Of a stretch of DNA of 64,000 bases, positions 26,806 through 34,960 are shown one piece after another. How positions within the stretch are numbered: the stretch's first letter is position 1; the number at the start of each line of letters is the position of its first letter. A program made the position numbers and the translations under genes. The stretch spans positions 3,844,001 to 3,908,000 of the forward strand of contig NC_016604.1 in the NCBI RefSeq assembly GCF_000230895.2. The letters run 5' to 3'. The DNA is from Mycolicibacterium rhodesiae NBB3 (GTDB taxonomy: Bacteria > Actinomycetota > Actinomycetes > Mycobacteriales > Mycobacteriaceae). Below the pieces are notes generated by a model, which was not told the origin of the DNA, did not search any database, and saw only the letters and a list, made by a program, of their open reading frames with translations.

Positions 26806-27432
26806 ATGACCGATCTTCTTGTCGCCACCCGTAACCGCAAGAAGCTGGCAGAGCTGCATCGTGTGCTCGACGCGGCAGGAGTCGCGGGGTTGACGCTGTT
26901 GTCGCTCGACGATGTCGCGCCGTTCGACGAAGCTCCGGAGACGGGCGCGACGTTCGAGGAGAACGCGTTGGCCAAGGCGCGGGACGCGTTTCGGGCCACG
27001 GGTATTGCGTCGGTGGCCGACGATTCGGGCCTCGAGGTCGCGGCGCTGAACGGAATGCCGGGCGTGTTGTCGGCCCGGTGGTCGGGCGTTGCCGGCGATG
27101 CCGCCGAAAAGGATCGGGCCAACACCGCGCTGCTGCTGGGGCAGTTGGGCGATGTGCCCGACTCGCGGCGCGACGCCGCGTTCGTGTCGGCGTGTGCGCT
27201 GGTGTACTGCGCCGGCGACGCCCGCAAAGAAATCGTGGTGCGCGGTGAGTGGCCCGGCGCCATCGTCCGCGAACCGCGCGGCGACGGCGGCTTCGGCTAC
27301 GACCCCGTCTTCCTGCCGACGGGGTCCGACCGGACGGCGGCGCAGCTCAGCCCCGCGGAGAAGGACGCCGCCTCTCATCGTGGGCGGGCGCTGGCGTTAT
27401 TGGTACCCGCACTGCGGGAGTTGGCAGGGTGA
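26806..27432 (+). CDS. rdgB: Non-canonical purine NTP pyrophosphatase RdgB (dITP/XTP)
   Basis: Removes dITP, XTP and ITP from the nucleotide pool. The 208-residue protein begins LLVATRNRKKLAEL, the substrate-binding loop ATRNxxK, and shows FEENALAKA, the metal-binding SVADDSGLEVAAL and the C-terminal GGFGYDPVFLP. Equivalent to Rv1341 (204 residues). The ATG at 26806 was chosen because it places that loop at the N-terminus; the upstream frame lacks conservation. Confidence 0.96.
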   Translation: MTDLLVATRNRKKLAELHRVLDAAGVAGLTLLSLDDVAPFDEAPETGATFEENALAKARDAFRATGIASVADDSGLEVAALNGMPGVLSARWSGVAGDAAEKDRANTALLLGQLGDVPDSRRDAAFVSACALVYCAGDARKEIVVRGEWPGAIVREPRGDGGFGYDPVFLPTGSDRTAAQLSPAEKDAASHRGRALALLVPALRELAG

Positions 27433-27472
27433 GACCCTGCACGCAAATTTTGTATAGCCAAACTAATCGGTA

Positions 27473-27487
27473 GCATCCCCGGGATGC
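27473..27487. promoter_or_regulatory. Palindrome spanning the MFS gene start
   Basis: GCATCCC-C-GGGATGC is a perfect 7-base inverted repeat that includes the ATG at 27484. It could be an operator or an RNA hairpin hiding the start; chance is also possible in GC-rich DNA. Confidence 0.35.
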
Positions 27488-28944
27488 GCCCCTTCACCAC
27501 GCCGATCATCGGCGACGTCGGGCGCAGTCGTCATCCCGCCGTAGTGGTCGCTGTCCTGGCGACGACGGGTACGTGCATGTCGCTGATGCAGACGCTCGTG
27601 ATTCCGCTGATTCCCGAGTTGCCGAAGCTTCTGCAGACGAGCGCATCCAACGCGTCGTGGGTGATCACGGCGACGCTGCTGGTGGCGGCCGTGGCAACAC
27701 CGGTGGTCGGCCGGCTCGGTGACATGTACGGACCAAAGCGTCTGTTGATCGCGTGCGCGATCCTCATGACCGTCGGCTCATTGATCGCGGCCTCGACGAG
27801 CGCGTGGGTGCCGGTGGTCATCGGCCGTGCCCTCCAGGGCTTCGGCGTGCCCATCGTTCCCCTCGGTATCAGTGTGTTGCGAACGTGTGTGCCGGCCCAT
27901 CGCGTCGGTATGGCGATGGGCTTGATGAGCGCGTCGTTCGGTGTCGGCGGTGCGCTGGGGTTGCCGTTGGCGGCGGTCATCGCCGACCATTTCGACTGGC
28001 ACGCGGTCTTCTGGTTCGCCGCAATGCTGGGGGCGGCATCCGGAGTCTTGTTCGCGGTGCTGGTGCCGCGTATTCCGGCGGCGGCGTCGGCCGACCGGCT
28101 CGATCCGCTCGGTGCCCTCGGGCTTGGCGCCGGCCTCGTGACGCTGTTGCTCGGAATATCCAAGGGCGGCAGTTGGGGGTGGGGTAGCGCCACCACGCTG
28201 GGAATGTTCGCCGCGTCGATCGTCATCTTCACGATGTTCGCGTGGTGGCAACTGCGCACCGAGTCGCCCATGGTCGACCTGAGGACGACGGTCAAGCGAC
28301 CGGTGCTGATGACGAACGTCGCGTCGGTCGCAGTCGGGTTCGCGATGTTCGCGCTGGCGCTGATCGGCCCGCAGATCCTGGAGTTACCCGTCGCCACCGG
28401 CTACGGGCTGGGGCTCCCGATGGTCGAGGCGGGGCTGTGGTTGGCGCCCGGTGGCCTGGCGATGATGGTCTCGTCCCCGATCGCGTCCAAGATCGCCGCC
28501 GCGCGCGGACCGAGGTTCACCTTGACGCTCGGCTGCGCAATCATCGCGGGCTCGTACCTGGCAGGTTTGCTGCTGCTCGGCGATGCATGGCAGCTGAGCC
28601 TGTTCAACGTCTTGGTCAGCGTCGGCGTCGGGTTCGCATATTCGTCGTTGCCGGCGCTCATCAACGCCGCGGTGCCCATGTCGGAAACGGCTGCGGCCAA
28701 CGGAATCAATGCGTTGGCGCGAGCGCTGGGAACGTCGATATCGAGCGCCGTAGTCGGTGCGGTCTTGACCGGATTGACTATTTCCATTGCGGGCCAGGAG
28801 TTTCCGTCGTTGTCGGCTTTTCGGATCGGTCTGCTGATCGCTGCGGGTATGGCGGTGCTCGCGGGCGTTCTGGCAGTGATGATTCCGGTGGCGGAGGCCG
28901 ATCAGGATGTCGCGCCGGCGGAGGTGCCCGCGTCGACGAGGTAG
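27484..28944 (+). CDS. MFS multidrug efflux transporter (DHA2-like)
   Basis: A 486-residue, about 14-helix proton-coupled exporter. The motif A-type loop GRLGDMYGPKRLL lies between helices 2 and 3, and the antiporter-type helix 5 sequence (MGLMSASFGVGGALGLPL) supports drug export. It is absent at this position in M. tuberculosis, where Rv1342c follows rdgB closely, so it is part of a species-variable insertion. Its 3' end overlaps the convergent TetR gene by 43 bases. A short palindrome covers its start. Substrate unknown. Confidence 0.88.
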   Translation: MRPFTTPIIGDVGRSRHPAVVVAVLATTGTCMSLMQTLVIPLIPELPKLLQTSASNASWVITATLLVAAVATPVVGRLGDMYGPKRLLIACAILMTVGSLIAASTSAWVPVVIGRALQGFGVPIVPLGISVLRTCVPAHRVGMAMGLMSASFGVGGALGLPLAAVIADHFDWHAVFWFAAMLGAASGVLFAVLVPRIPAAASADRLDPLGALGLGAGLVTLLLGISKGGSWGWGSATTLGMFAASIVIFTMFAWWQLRTESPMVDLRTTVKRPVLMTNVASVAVGFAMFALALIGPQILELPVATGYGLGLPMVEAGLWLAPGGLAMMVSSPIASKIAAARGPRFTLTLGCAIIAGSYLAGLLLLGDAWQLSLFNVLVSVGVGFAYSSLPALINAAVPMSETAAANGINALARALGTSISSAVVGAVLTGLTISIAGQEFPSLSAFRIGLLIAAGMAVLAGVLAVMIPVAEADQDVAPAEVPASTR

Positions 28945-29522
28945 ACGTCGATGAAGTCGTGGAGCGCGGGCGCCAGCGCGTCGACGCCGGAGTCGTTGAC
29001 CTTGGCGAGCAGGATGATGCCCTCGTACTGCGCCAGTAATGCGTGCGCGAACCGGTCGGGGTCGGTGCCCGCGCGCAGTGCACCGGCTTCGGCTGCGTCA
29101 TGGCACGTCGCGGCGAGGTGGCGCTCCATCGCGCCGAGTACTCCGGCGAGATGCGCCCGTAGGTCGTCGTCGGTGGTCGACAGCTCGGCCGCGAAGTTTC
29201 CGAACGGGCAGCCGACCGCCCGCCCGAACTGTGTTTCCAGCGCGGTTTGAATGGCGCCGATCGCGTCGGGGATGGCGTGTAATCGCTGCGCCGGGGTTGC
29301 GGCTGGGGAGCCGGACAACTGGCGCGCAAAGGCCTCTGCGTGCAGATCGATCACTGCTTTGGCGAGCTCCGACTTCGACGGGAAGTAGTGGTAGAAGCTG
29401 CCCTTGCGGACGTCGGCCGCTTGGCACAGCTCGTCAACGCCGACCGCTTGATAGCTGCGTTCGAGGAACAGCCGCGCTGCTGTCGTGACGATCCGCTCAC
29501 GCGCGTCCGACGTTCTTGGCAT
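28902..29522 (-). CDS. TetR-family repressor, divergent from haloalkane dehalogenase
   Basis: A 206-residue regulator with an N-terminal helix-turn-helix (about residues 8-52: ARLFLERSYQAVGVDELCQAADVRKGSFYHYF) and a ligand-binding C-terminal domain (PFGNFAAELS, of the TetR_C LmrA/YxaF-like type). It is divergent from the dehalogenase gene, with a perfect 9-base-arm palindrome in the 48-base gap, and convergent with the MFS exporter. It probably represses itself and the dehalogenase. Inducer unknown, possibly a halogenated or related substrate (inference). Confidence 0.9.
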   Translation of the reverse strand: MPRTSDARERIVTTAARLFLERSYQAVGVDELCQAADVRKGSFYHYFPSKSELAKAVIDLHAEAFARQLSGSPAATPAQRLHAIPDAIGAIQTALETQFGRAVGCPFGNFAAELSTTDDDLRAHLAGVLGAMERHLAATCHDAAEAGALRAGTDPDRFAHALLAQYEGIILLAKVNDSGVDALAPALHDFIDVYLVDAGTSAGATS

Positions 29523-29537
29523 GTGGTGATTCTACGA

Positions 29538-29559
29538 TAGTTGACCGGTCGGTCAACTA
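29538..29559. promoter_or_regulatory. TetR-type operator
   Basis: TAGTTGACC-GGTC-GGTCAACTA, a perfect inverted repeat with 9-base arms around GGTC, 15 bases upstream of the divergent TetR start and 11 bases upstream of the dehalogenase GTG. Size and position are typical for a TetR dimer site controlling both genes. Confidence 0.85.
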
Positions 29560-29570
29560 AGGTCTACGGT

Positions 29571-30458
29571 GTGACGATGGCTGAGGTCTTCCGCACACCG
29601 GACGAACGCTTCGACAATCTGCCGGGCTACCGCTTCGCGCCCAACTATGTTGACGTCGACGGCTTGCGCATGCATTACGTCGACGAAGGGCCGCGCACTG
29701 GTAGGCCGATCGTGTGCTTTCACGGTGAACCGAGCTGGGCCTATCTGTACCGCAAGATGATCGGTCCGCTCGTCGACGCCGGGCACCGGGTCGTCGCACC
29801 CGACTACGCGGGATTCGGACGATCGGACAAGCCGACCGACCGGGGCTGGTACACCTACGACCGCCACACGGAGTTGACGTCGAAGGTGCTCGCCGGTCTC
29901 GATCTGCGCGATGCCATCGTGGTGGTGCAGGACTGGGGCGGTGCGATCGGACTGCGCTGGGCCGTCGAGAACGCTGATCGTGTTGGGGCACTTGCGATTT
30001 TCAACACCGGCTTGTTCACCGGGCGGGTCTCCAAGGGATTCATGGCATGGCGCGACTTCGCCGAGAAGAACCCGGACCTACCGGTCGGCTTCGTGATCCA
30101 GGGGGCGACGGCGACGGAGTTACCGGACGATGTTGTCGCCGCGTACGACGCGCCGTTCCCGACCGCCGAGTCGAAAGCCGGCGCAGCACAATTCCCGCTG
30201 CTGGTGCCGATTGCCGAGGATGCGCCGGGCGCACGCGTCATGACTGCCGTAGCCGACGAGTTGTCGCGTTGGCAGAAGCCGGCGTTGGTCGCGTTTTCGG
30301 ATCAGGATCCGATCTTCCCGTATCCCAAAGCGGGACAGGCCTTCTGCGATCTGATCCCCACCGCGACAGAACAGGTGAAGATCGAAGGCGCGGCACATTT
30401 CCTGCAGGAGGACCGCGGGGAGCGACTGGCCGAAGAGGTGCTCAAGCACCTGACCTGA
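29571..30458 (+). CDS. Haloalkane dehalogenase (DhmA/HLD-I-like alpha/beta hydrolase)
   Basis: Hydrolyses carbon-halogen bonds of haloalkanes. Numbering from the ATG at 29577 (293 residues): nucleophile Asp119 followed by Trp120 (VVQDWGGAIGLRWA), oxyanion and halide site HGEPSWAYLYRKM with Trp54, catalytic acid probably in AFSDQDPIF and base His274 (AAHFLQEDRGERLAEE). Close in layout to Rv2296 (MDVLRTPDSRF start versus MAEVFRTPDERF here). The start is GTG 29571 or ATG 29577; a longer frame from 29541 would run through the operator and is rejected. Controlled by the divergent TetR. Confidence 0.88.
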   Translation: MTMAEVFRTPDERFDNLPGYRFAPNYVDVDGLRMHYVDEGPRTGRPIVCFHGEPSWAYLYRKMIGPLVDAGHRVVAPDYAGFGRSDKPTDRGWYTYDRHTELTSKVLAGLDLRDAIVVVQDWGGAIGLRWAVENADRVGALAIFNTGLFTGRVSKGFMAWRDFAEKNPDLPVGFVIQGATATELPDDVVAAYDAPFPTAESKAGAAQFPLLVPIAEDAPGARVMTAVADELSRWQKPALVAFSDQDPIFPYPKAGQAFCDLIPTATEQVKIEGAAHFLQEDRGERLAEEVLKHLT

Positions 30459-30461
30459 GGG

Positions 30462-30794
30462 TTACAGGCTGAACTTCTGCTTGATGTCCCTGGTCTGGAT
30501 CTGCTCGACGATGATGCCGACCAACGGGATGGTGCCGGCCAGCAGGATGCCGATGGTTTTGGCGATCGGCCAGCGCACCTTCACCGCGAGGTTGGCGGTG
30601 AAGAGCAGGTACACGAAGTAGACCCAGCCGTGCACGACGGCGATCCAATTCAGACCTTCCACGCCGAAGCCGTACTTCATCACCATCTCGTAGCAGAGTG
30701 CGATGAGCCAGATACCGGTGATCCACGCGGTCACGCGATAGCCCAGTAGCGCCTTGCGGATGCTTTCAACGGGGGTGCCCGTGGTCTCCGTCAT
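30462..30794 (-). CDS. DUF3817 integral membrane protein (Rv1342c-like)
   Basis: A 110-residue protein with three transmembrane helices (WITGIWLIALCYEM; WIAVVHGWVYFVYLLF; IGILLAGTIPLVGIIV) and the DUF3817 pattern. It is the second paralogue in the window (other at 4454). ATGA overlap with lprD upstream shows translational coupling. Function unknown. Only three bases separate its end from the convergent dehalogenase stop. Confidence 0.88.
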   Translation of the reverse strand: MTETTGTPVESIRKALLGYRVTAWITGIWLIALCYEMVMKYGFGVEGLNWIAVVHGWVYFVYLLFTANLAVKVRWPIAKTIGILLAGTIPLVGIIVEQIQTRDIKQKFSL

Positions 30795-31165
30795 GTCGTC
30801 GGTCGTTCCTTGTCTTCTCTGGCGAGGTCGGCGAGGTACGCGTTGTACTCGCTCAACACGGGGTCGTCATCATCGGGTCGGTCCGCGGCGCTGGGTCGTT
30901 CCGGCAGCAGGCCCACGGGGATCTCGGTGATCTCATCCTGCCGCTTCGGCTCGGGCGGGGCCTCCTCGTAGCGCACGAATTTGTAGTACGCGTAGACGAC
31001 GAAGCCCGCGAACAGCGGCCACTGCAGGGCGTAGCCGAGGTTCTGGAAGGTGCCCGACGCGGACTCGAAGCGGGTCCACTGCCACCACGCCAGCGCCAGG
31101 CAGCCCAGCGCTCCGACCGCCGCCAAGGCGATGAGCGCCGGTCTCCTACGCCGCGTAGTGGACAC
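30791..31165 (-). CDS. lprD: LprD-like membrane protein
   Basis: A 124-residue protein equivalent to Rv1343c. An N-terminal helix with a possible lipobox-like Cys (AAVGALGCLALAWW) is followed by a second helix (YALQWPLFAGFVVYAYYKF) and an acidic cytoplasmic tail (PVLSEYNAYLADLARED). Whether the Cys is truly lipidated is uncertain, because the sequence around it is not a strong lipobox. The GTG start at 31165 lies inside the last codons of the upstream homing endonuclease gene. Confidence 0.85.
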   Translation of the reverse strand: MSTTRRRRPALIALAAVGALGCLALAWWQWTRFESASGTFQNLGYALQWPLFAGFVVYAYYKFVRYEEAPPEPKRQDEITEIPVGLLPERPSAADRPDDDDPVLSEYNAYLADLAREDKERPTT

Positions 31166-31916
31166 CTTCCAACGGTACCGCGCGGGTCTTCGGCCCGATG
31201 AACTCGTCCAGACGAACCGTGTCCGCCTTTCGGTAGACGGACACGATGTATTTGGTCGACCGCGTCCAGTGGATGCCGAGCTTGTCGAGTGCGGCGCTGA
31301 ACAGGCCGATGATGTCCTCCGAGCGATTCGAGAAGTGGTAGCGGATGCTGCGGACCCCGCGGTCGTTCGCGACGACGCGGCAGCCGTCGCTGTGGATCAG
31401 TCCGAGGACGAACTCTTCGGTGGCCTGGTCGACGAGCGCCTGTTGCCACGGTTCGAGGGCGATCCGCCGTTTGTGCTTCACTCCCGGACCGTGCTGCGGA
31501 AAGAAACACGGCCAATGTTTCGAGTACAGGGATACTTCAACGCACCCTTTCAAGCTTTGCGCCGCCGCGCGTTGGCCTTGCATCAGCACGTCGATGGCTA
31601 GCCGACATCGATCGATAATCGCGGGATACTTCTTGTCCAAAACGATTCGCAGTTTCCACACGCGGCGGTCGCGTGAAAGGCACCCGTCGCCGAGGTATAA
31701 GCCCAGCAGATAACTGTATGGAGCCGCTGCCATCGTGGTGAAGTCATGCGCACTACCGCATGGCGATCCGCTGACGAGCCTCGAGCGGCGCTGCGGACGG
31801 CGCCGCCAATCTTGGATCGTTGGCCGCGGGATGCCGAGCCGACGCGCGATCTCGCAATCGTTGATGCCGGCGGCAATGAGCTGCCTTGCGGCATCGAATT
31901 CTTCGGCAGATCTCAT
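31146..31916 (-). CDS. Free-standing LAGLIDADG homing endonuclease with N-terminal HTH
   Basis: A 256-residue putative site-specific nuclease. Residues 1-40 form a helix-turn-helix (AARQLIAAGINDCEIARRLG, then PRPTIQDWRRR). Two LAGLIDADG motifs follow 100 residues apart: LLGLYLGDGC (about 70-79, Asp77) and VLGLIHSDGC (about 170-179, Asp177), consistent with a monomeric two-motif enzyme. It is not inside an intron or intein: neighbours are the complete lprD and a complete tRNA-Leu. Its last six codons overlap the lprD start. Such HTH-LAGLIDADG genes occur in other actinobacteria. Activity and target are unknown. Confidence 0.85.
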   Translation of the reverse strand: MRSAEEFDAARQLIAAGINDCEIARRLGIPRPTIQDWRRRPQRRSRLVSGSPCGSAHDFTTMAAAPYSYLLGLYLGDGCLSRDRRVWKLRIVLDKKYPAIIDRCRLAIDVLMQGQRAAAQSLKGCVEVSLYSKHWPCFFPQHGPGVKHKRRIALEPWQQALVDQATEEFVLGLIHSDGCRVVANDRGVRSIRYHFSNRSEDIIGLFSAALDKLGIHWTRSTKYIVSVYRKADTVRLDEFIGPKTRAVPLEGVHYAA

Positions 31917-32005
31917 GACCTGCCCCTTTCGTCGGACCTGCCACCAAGCTAGGCCTGATGTGCGACAAGTTCGTCGGGCTGAGATTGGGTACGATCAACC
32001 ACGCT

Positions 32006-32088
32006 GCGGGCGTGGTGGAATGGCAGACACGCGGTCTTTAGGTGTCCGTGCTCGTAAGAGCGTGGGGGTTCGACTCCCTCCGCCCGCA
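32006..32088 (+). tRNA. tRNA-Leu (anticodon TAG)
   Basis: Acceptor stem GCGGGCG/CGCCCGC, D-arm GTGG...CAC, anticodon TAG at 32039-32041, a long variable arm (CTC-GTAA-GAG) typical of leucine tRNA, T-arm GGGGG-TTCGACT-CCCTC and discriminator A. The 3' CCA is not encoded. The anticodon stem CGGTC/GTCCG has a T-T mismatch at positions 30-40. Confidence 0.95.
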
Positions 32089-32096
32089 CATATTGG

Positions 32097-32134
32097 CTTC
32101 CAACGGCGTCATCAACTGATGACGCCGTTGGAAG
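32097..32134. terminator. Perfect 17-bp hairpin between tRNA-Leu and amidase
   Basis: Arms 32097-32113 and 32118-32134 are exactly complementary around the loop AACT. It starts nine bases after the tRNA and ends nine bases before the convergent amidase stop, so it is a probable bidirectional terminator. No U-tract follows, as is common in mycobacteria. Confidence 0.8.
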
Positions 32135-32143
32135 TGCTTCCGC

Positions 32144-33583
32144 TCAGATCTCCGGCTTACGGTGAGCCCACGGCTGCGCCTGCTCGAGCTGACTCGCAAT
32201 ACGGATCAGGACATCCTCGCGCCCGTACGCCGCCACCAGTTGCACGCCCACCGGCAGCCCCTCGGCCGTCCATTCCAGCGGAAGACTGATCGCCGGCTGG
32301 CCGCTGGTGTTGAACGGCGGAGTGAACGGGACGAACTCGCCTGCGCGCCGCATCGGCGCCATCGGGTTCTCGGGATCGTTGACGATCGTGCCGAGCTTGA
32401 GCGGCAGTTCGGCGAGCGTCGGCGTCAACAGCAGATCCCAACCGTCGTGCCACCACGAGTGCATCGCACGCCGGAACTGCGTGACTCCGGCGAGCGCGAT
32501 CGCATAGTCGACGGCGCTGAAGTGACTCGCGAAGTCGGCCTGAACGCGGTTCATCGGTTCCAGTTCGTGGTCGTCGAGCGGGCGGCCCAGCCGTTCTTCG
32601 AACCGCCGGCGCGACACGGCCACGTTGGCGCTCCACATCGCGCCGAACTTGGAGCCGAGTGTCTCGTCCTCCAAGGCCTTAGGCCACGCGGGCTCGACGT
32701 GATGACCCAGCGATTCGAGGAGCCGACCCACGGCCTGCGTCGCAGCGGTGACCTCGGCGTCGACCAGCCCGCCCTGGGCGTGGTGATCGAGCATGCCGAT
32801 GCGCAACCGGCCGGGGTCGGCGCCGAGCTCCTCGACGTAGGGACGAGACGGCGGTGGCGCGATCACCGTGTCGCCGATGCCAGGGCCGCGTGTCGCGTCG
32901 AGCAGGGCAGCTGAGTCACGCACGGTACGGCTGACGCAGTGCTCGACCGCCAGTCCACTCTCGTCGCGGACCGGACCCATCGTGATGCGACCCTGGCTCG
33001 GTTTCAGCCCCACCAGCCCGCAACACGACGCCGGGATGCGGATGGATCCGCCGCCATCACTGGCGTGCGCGAACGGCACCATCCCCGACGCCACCGCGGC
33101 GGCCGCACCGCCGCTGGACCCGCCCGGCGTGCGCGTCGTGTCCCATGGATTGCGGGTCGCGCCCCACGCGACGGGCTCGGTGACGGGCACGCTGCCGAGC
33201 TCGGGGCTGTTCGTTCGGCCGGCGATCACCAGCCCGGCCGCGCGGTGACGGCTGACGAGTGTGGTGTCGGCGTCGGCGATGACGTGTGCCTCTTTGAATG
33301 CGATGTTGCCGTTGCTCATTCGCTGCCCGGCGTAGTCGGCGAAGAGATCCTTGATCAGAAAGGGCACACCGCGGAACGGACCGTCTGGGAGATCGGGGCT
33401 CGCGGCGATCTCCCGGGCGTGATCGAACCAGCGGATCACGACCGCGTTCAGCACCGGATCGAACCGTTCGATGCGTTCGATCGCGGCCTCGAGCAACTCG
33501 CTCGGCGAGACCTCGCCTGACGCGACGAGCGCCGCCTGGTCGGTCGCATCCATCCAACGGGTCGAGTCGGCTAGCGAAGTCAT
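32144..33583 (-). CDS. Amidase-signature family hydrolase
   Basis: A 479-residue amide hydrolase. The Ser-cisSer-Lys triad is visible: Lys in VPFLIKDLF (about 77), cis-Ser in TPGGSSGGAAAAVA and nucleophile Ser in DGGGSIRIPAS. Similar to the mycobacterial AmiA-D amidases; substrate unknown. The start at 33583 (TSLADSTRWMDATDQAAL) looks natural. It is divergent from the SDR gene, with a 119-base gap that holds a perfect 14-base palindrome. Confidence 0.9.
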   Translation of the reverse strand: MTSLADSTRWMDATDQAALVASGEVSPSELLEAAIERIERFDPVLNAVVIRWFDHAREIAASPDLPDGPFRGVPFLIKDLFADYAGQRMSNGNIAFKEAHVIADADTTLVSRHRAAGLVIAGRTNSPELGSVPVTEPVAWGATRNPWDTTRTPGGSSGGAAAAVASGMVPFAHASDGGGSIRIPASCCGLVGLKPSQGRITMGPVRDESGLAVEHCVSRTVRDSAALLDATRGPGIGDTVIAPPPSRPYVEELGADPGRLRIGMLDHHAQGGLVDAEVTAATQAVGRLLESLGHHVEPAWPKALEDETLGSKFGAMWSANVAVSRRRFEERLGRPLDDHELEPMNRVQADFASHFSAVDYAIALAGVTQFRRAMHSWWHDGWDLLLTPTLAELPLKLGTIVNDPENPMAPMRRAGEFVPFTPPFNTSGQPAISLPLEWTAEGLPVGVQLVAAYGREDVLIRIASQLEQAQPWAHRKPEI

Positions 33584-33625
33584 GCCTGCTTGTCTAACAC
33601 CATCAACCCTCCCCGAGGGGAATAA

Positions 33626-33639
33626 CGTGACATGTCACG
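33626..33639. promoter_or_regulatory. Palindromic operator candidate CGTGACATGTCACG
   Basis: A perfect 14-base palindrome in the divergent amidase/SDR promoter region, 43 bases from the amidase start and 64 from the SDR start. The nearby MarR regulator (34446-34946) is a candidate to bind it. Confidence 0.6.
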
Positions 33640-33702
33640 CGTTGGGTTGACCTGAAAGGTTGCGGCAACACCGCCCACCTCGAGATAGGGAGAGAGATCA
33701 CT

Positions 33703-34449
33703 ATGGGTCGGCTCACAGAAAAGACAGCACTCGTCACGGGCGGTAGCTCTGGCATCGGTCTCGCCACAGCACAGCGCTTCGCGGCCGAGGGCGCGCACGT
33801 TTTCATCACCGGTCGCAAGCAGAGCGCCCTCGATGACGCGGTGGCGACCATCGGCGCAGCGGCGACCGGAATTCGTAGTGACGTATCGAACCTGGATGAC
33901 CTCGACAAGGTCGCGGGCGCCATCGCGCAGCATGGACGGGGTCTGGACGTGGTTTTCGCCAACGCCGGCGGAGGCGAGCTCGGCGCGCTGCCCGACATCA
34001 CCCCCGAACAGTTCACCGACACGTTCAACATCAACGTCGGCGGCATCGTGTTCACGTTGCAGAAAGTGTTGCCGCTGCTGAATTCCGGTGCCTCGATCGT
34101 GTTGACGGGTTCGACGTCGGCCTATGGGGGCAATCCCGGGATGGCTGTCTATGCCGCATCGAAGGCGGCCATCCGATCTCTCGGTCGCACGTTGGCAGCA
34201 GAGCTCGCGGACAAGAACATCCGGGTGAACACCGTCGTGCCAGGTCCGGTGGAGACGCCGGGGCTGAAGGGCCTGGCGCCGAGCGGACAGGAGCAGGCGC
34301 TACTGAACGCAGAGGCGGCGCGTGTCCCGATGGGCCGAGTCGGCCGACCGGAGGAGATCGCCGCGGCGGTGCTGTTTCTCGCTTCCGACGAAAGCAGCTT
34401 CATGACAGGAAGTGAGGTGTTCGTCGACGGTGGGGAGAGGCAGCTCTAA
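33703..34449 (+). CDS. Short-chain dehydrogenase/reductase (SDR)
   Basis: A 248-residue NAD(P)-dependent oxidoreductase. Cofactor motif GGSSGIGLA, NAG motif (FANAGGGELG), catalytic Ser in LTGSTSAYGG and Tyr-x3-Lys in VYAASKAAIRS, and a C-terminal MTGSEVFVDGG typical of classical SDRs. A GGGAGAGA sequence precedes the ATG. Substrate unknown. Convergent with the MarR gene, overlapping it by four bases, and probably regulated by it. Confidence 0.92.
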   Translation: MGRLTEKTALVTGGSSGIGLATAQRFAAEGAHVFITGRKQSALDDAVATIGAAATGIRSDVSNLDDLDKVAGAIAQHGRGLDVVFANAGGGELGALPDITPEQFTDTFNINVGGIVFTLQKVLPLLNSGASIVLTGSTSAYGGNPGMAVYAASKAAIRSLGRTLAAELADKNIRVNTVVPGPVETPGLKGLAPSGQEQALLNAEAARVPMGRVGRPEEIAAAVLFLASDESSFMTGSEVFVDGGERQL

Positions 34450-34946
34450 CCCCCCGCAGGGATATCGATCTCCGGTCGTGGCAGCGTGCCGTCGCGCAGG
34501 ATCGATTCGTAGGCTGCGCCCAAGATGTCGGCGAGCGCGTCTTCTTGATCGCGCGTCAGATCCGAGAAGAACAGCTGCTTGATCCACGCGGCGTGCTTGG
34601 GTGCCGCCGCCCGAAAGGCGCGCAAGCCCGCGCTTGTGAGCACGACGTCGGTGACTCGACCGTCGGTCGCGGAGGGGACCCGGTCGAGGAAACCGCGCCG
34701 ACTCATCCGTTGCAGAAAGTGCGACAGGCGGCTTCGTTCCCAACCGATGGTGGTCGCAAGAACTGTGAGCGGGGCACGATGGCGCGGCGCGTTCGTCAAG
34801 GCATTCATCACCGTGTAGTCGCCGAGGGACATCCCGCACTCGGCCTGCAGCTGACGATTCATCTCGTACTCCATGCGGTGATAGACCCGCATGTAGCTCA
34901 GCCAGGCTCGCTGCTGTGCCGGGCTGAGACGGTCGTCGTCGGTCAC
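34446..34946 (-). CDS. MarR-family transcriptional regulator
   Basis: A 166-residue winged-helix regulator: APLTVLATTIGWERSRLSHFLQRMSRRGFLDRVPS is the recognition region and wing, followed by TDGRVTDVVLTSAGLRAF. The dimerisation helices flank it. It lies downstream of a SRPBCC gene on the same strand with a 14-base gap and likely forms an operon with it. Target inferred: the SDR and/or amidase promoter. Ligand unknown. Confidence 0.9.
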   Translation of the reverse strand: MTDDDRLSPAQQRAWLSYMRVYHRMEYEMNRQLQAECGMSLGDYTVMNALTNAPRHRAPLTVLATTIGWERSRLSHFLQRMSRRGFLDRVPSATDGRVTDVVLTSAGLRAFRAAAPKHAAWIKQLFFSDLTRDQEDALADILGAAYESILRDGTLPRPEIDIPAGG

Positions 34947-34960
34947 AACCTCGTGGCTCC

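Noticed and set aside
29541..29570. TTG start at 29541 for the dehalogenase
   Set aside because: Would translate through the TetR operator and adds residues unrelated to the family.
31146..31916. Endonuclease as part of an intein or group I intron
   Set aside because: No splicing motifs and both neighbouring genes are complete.
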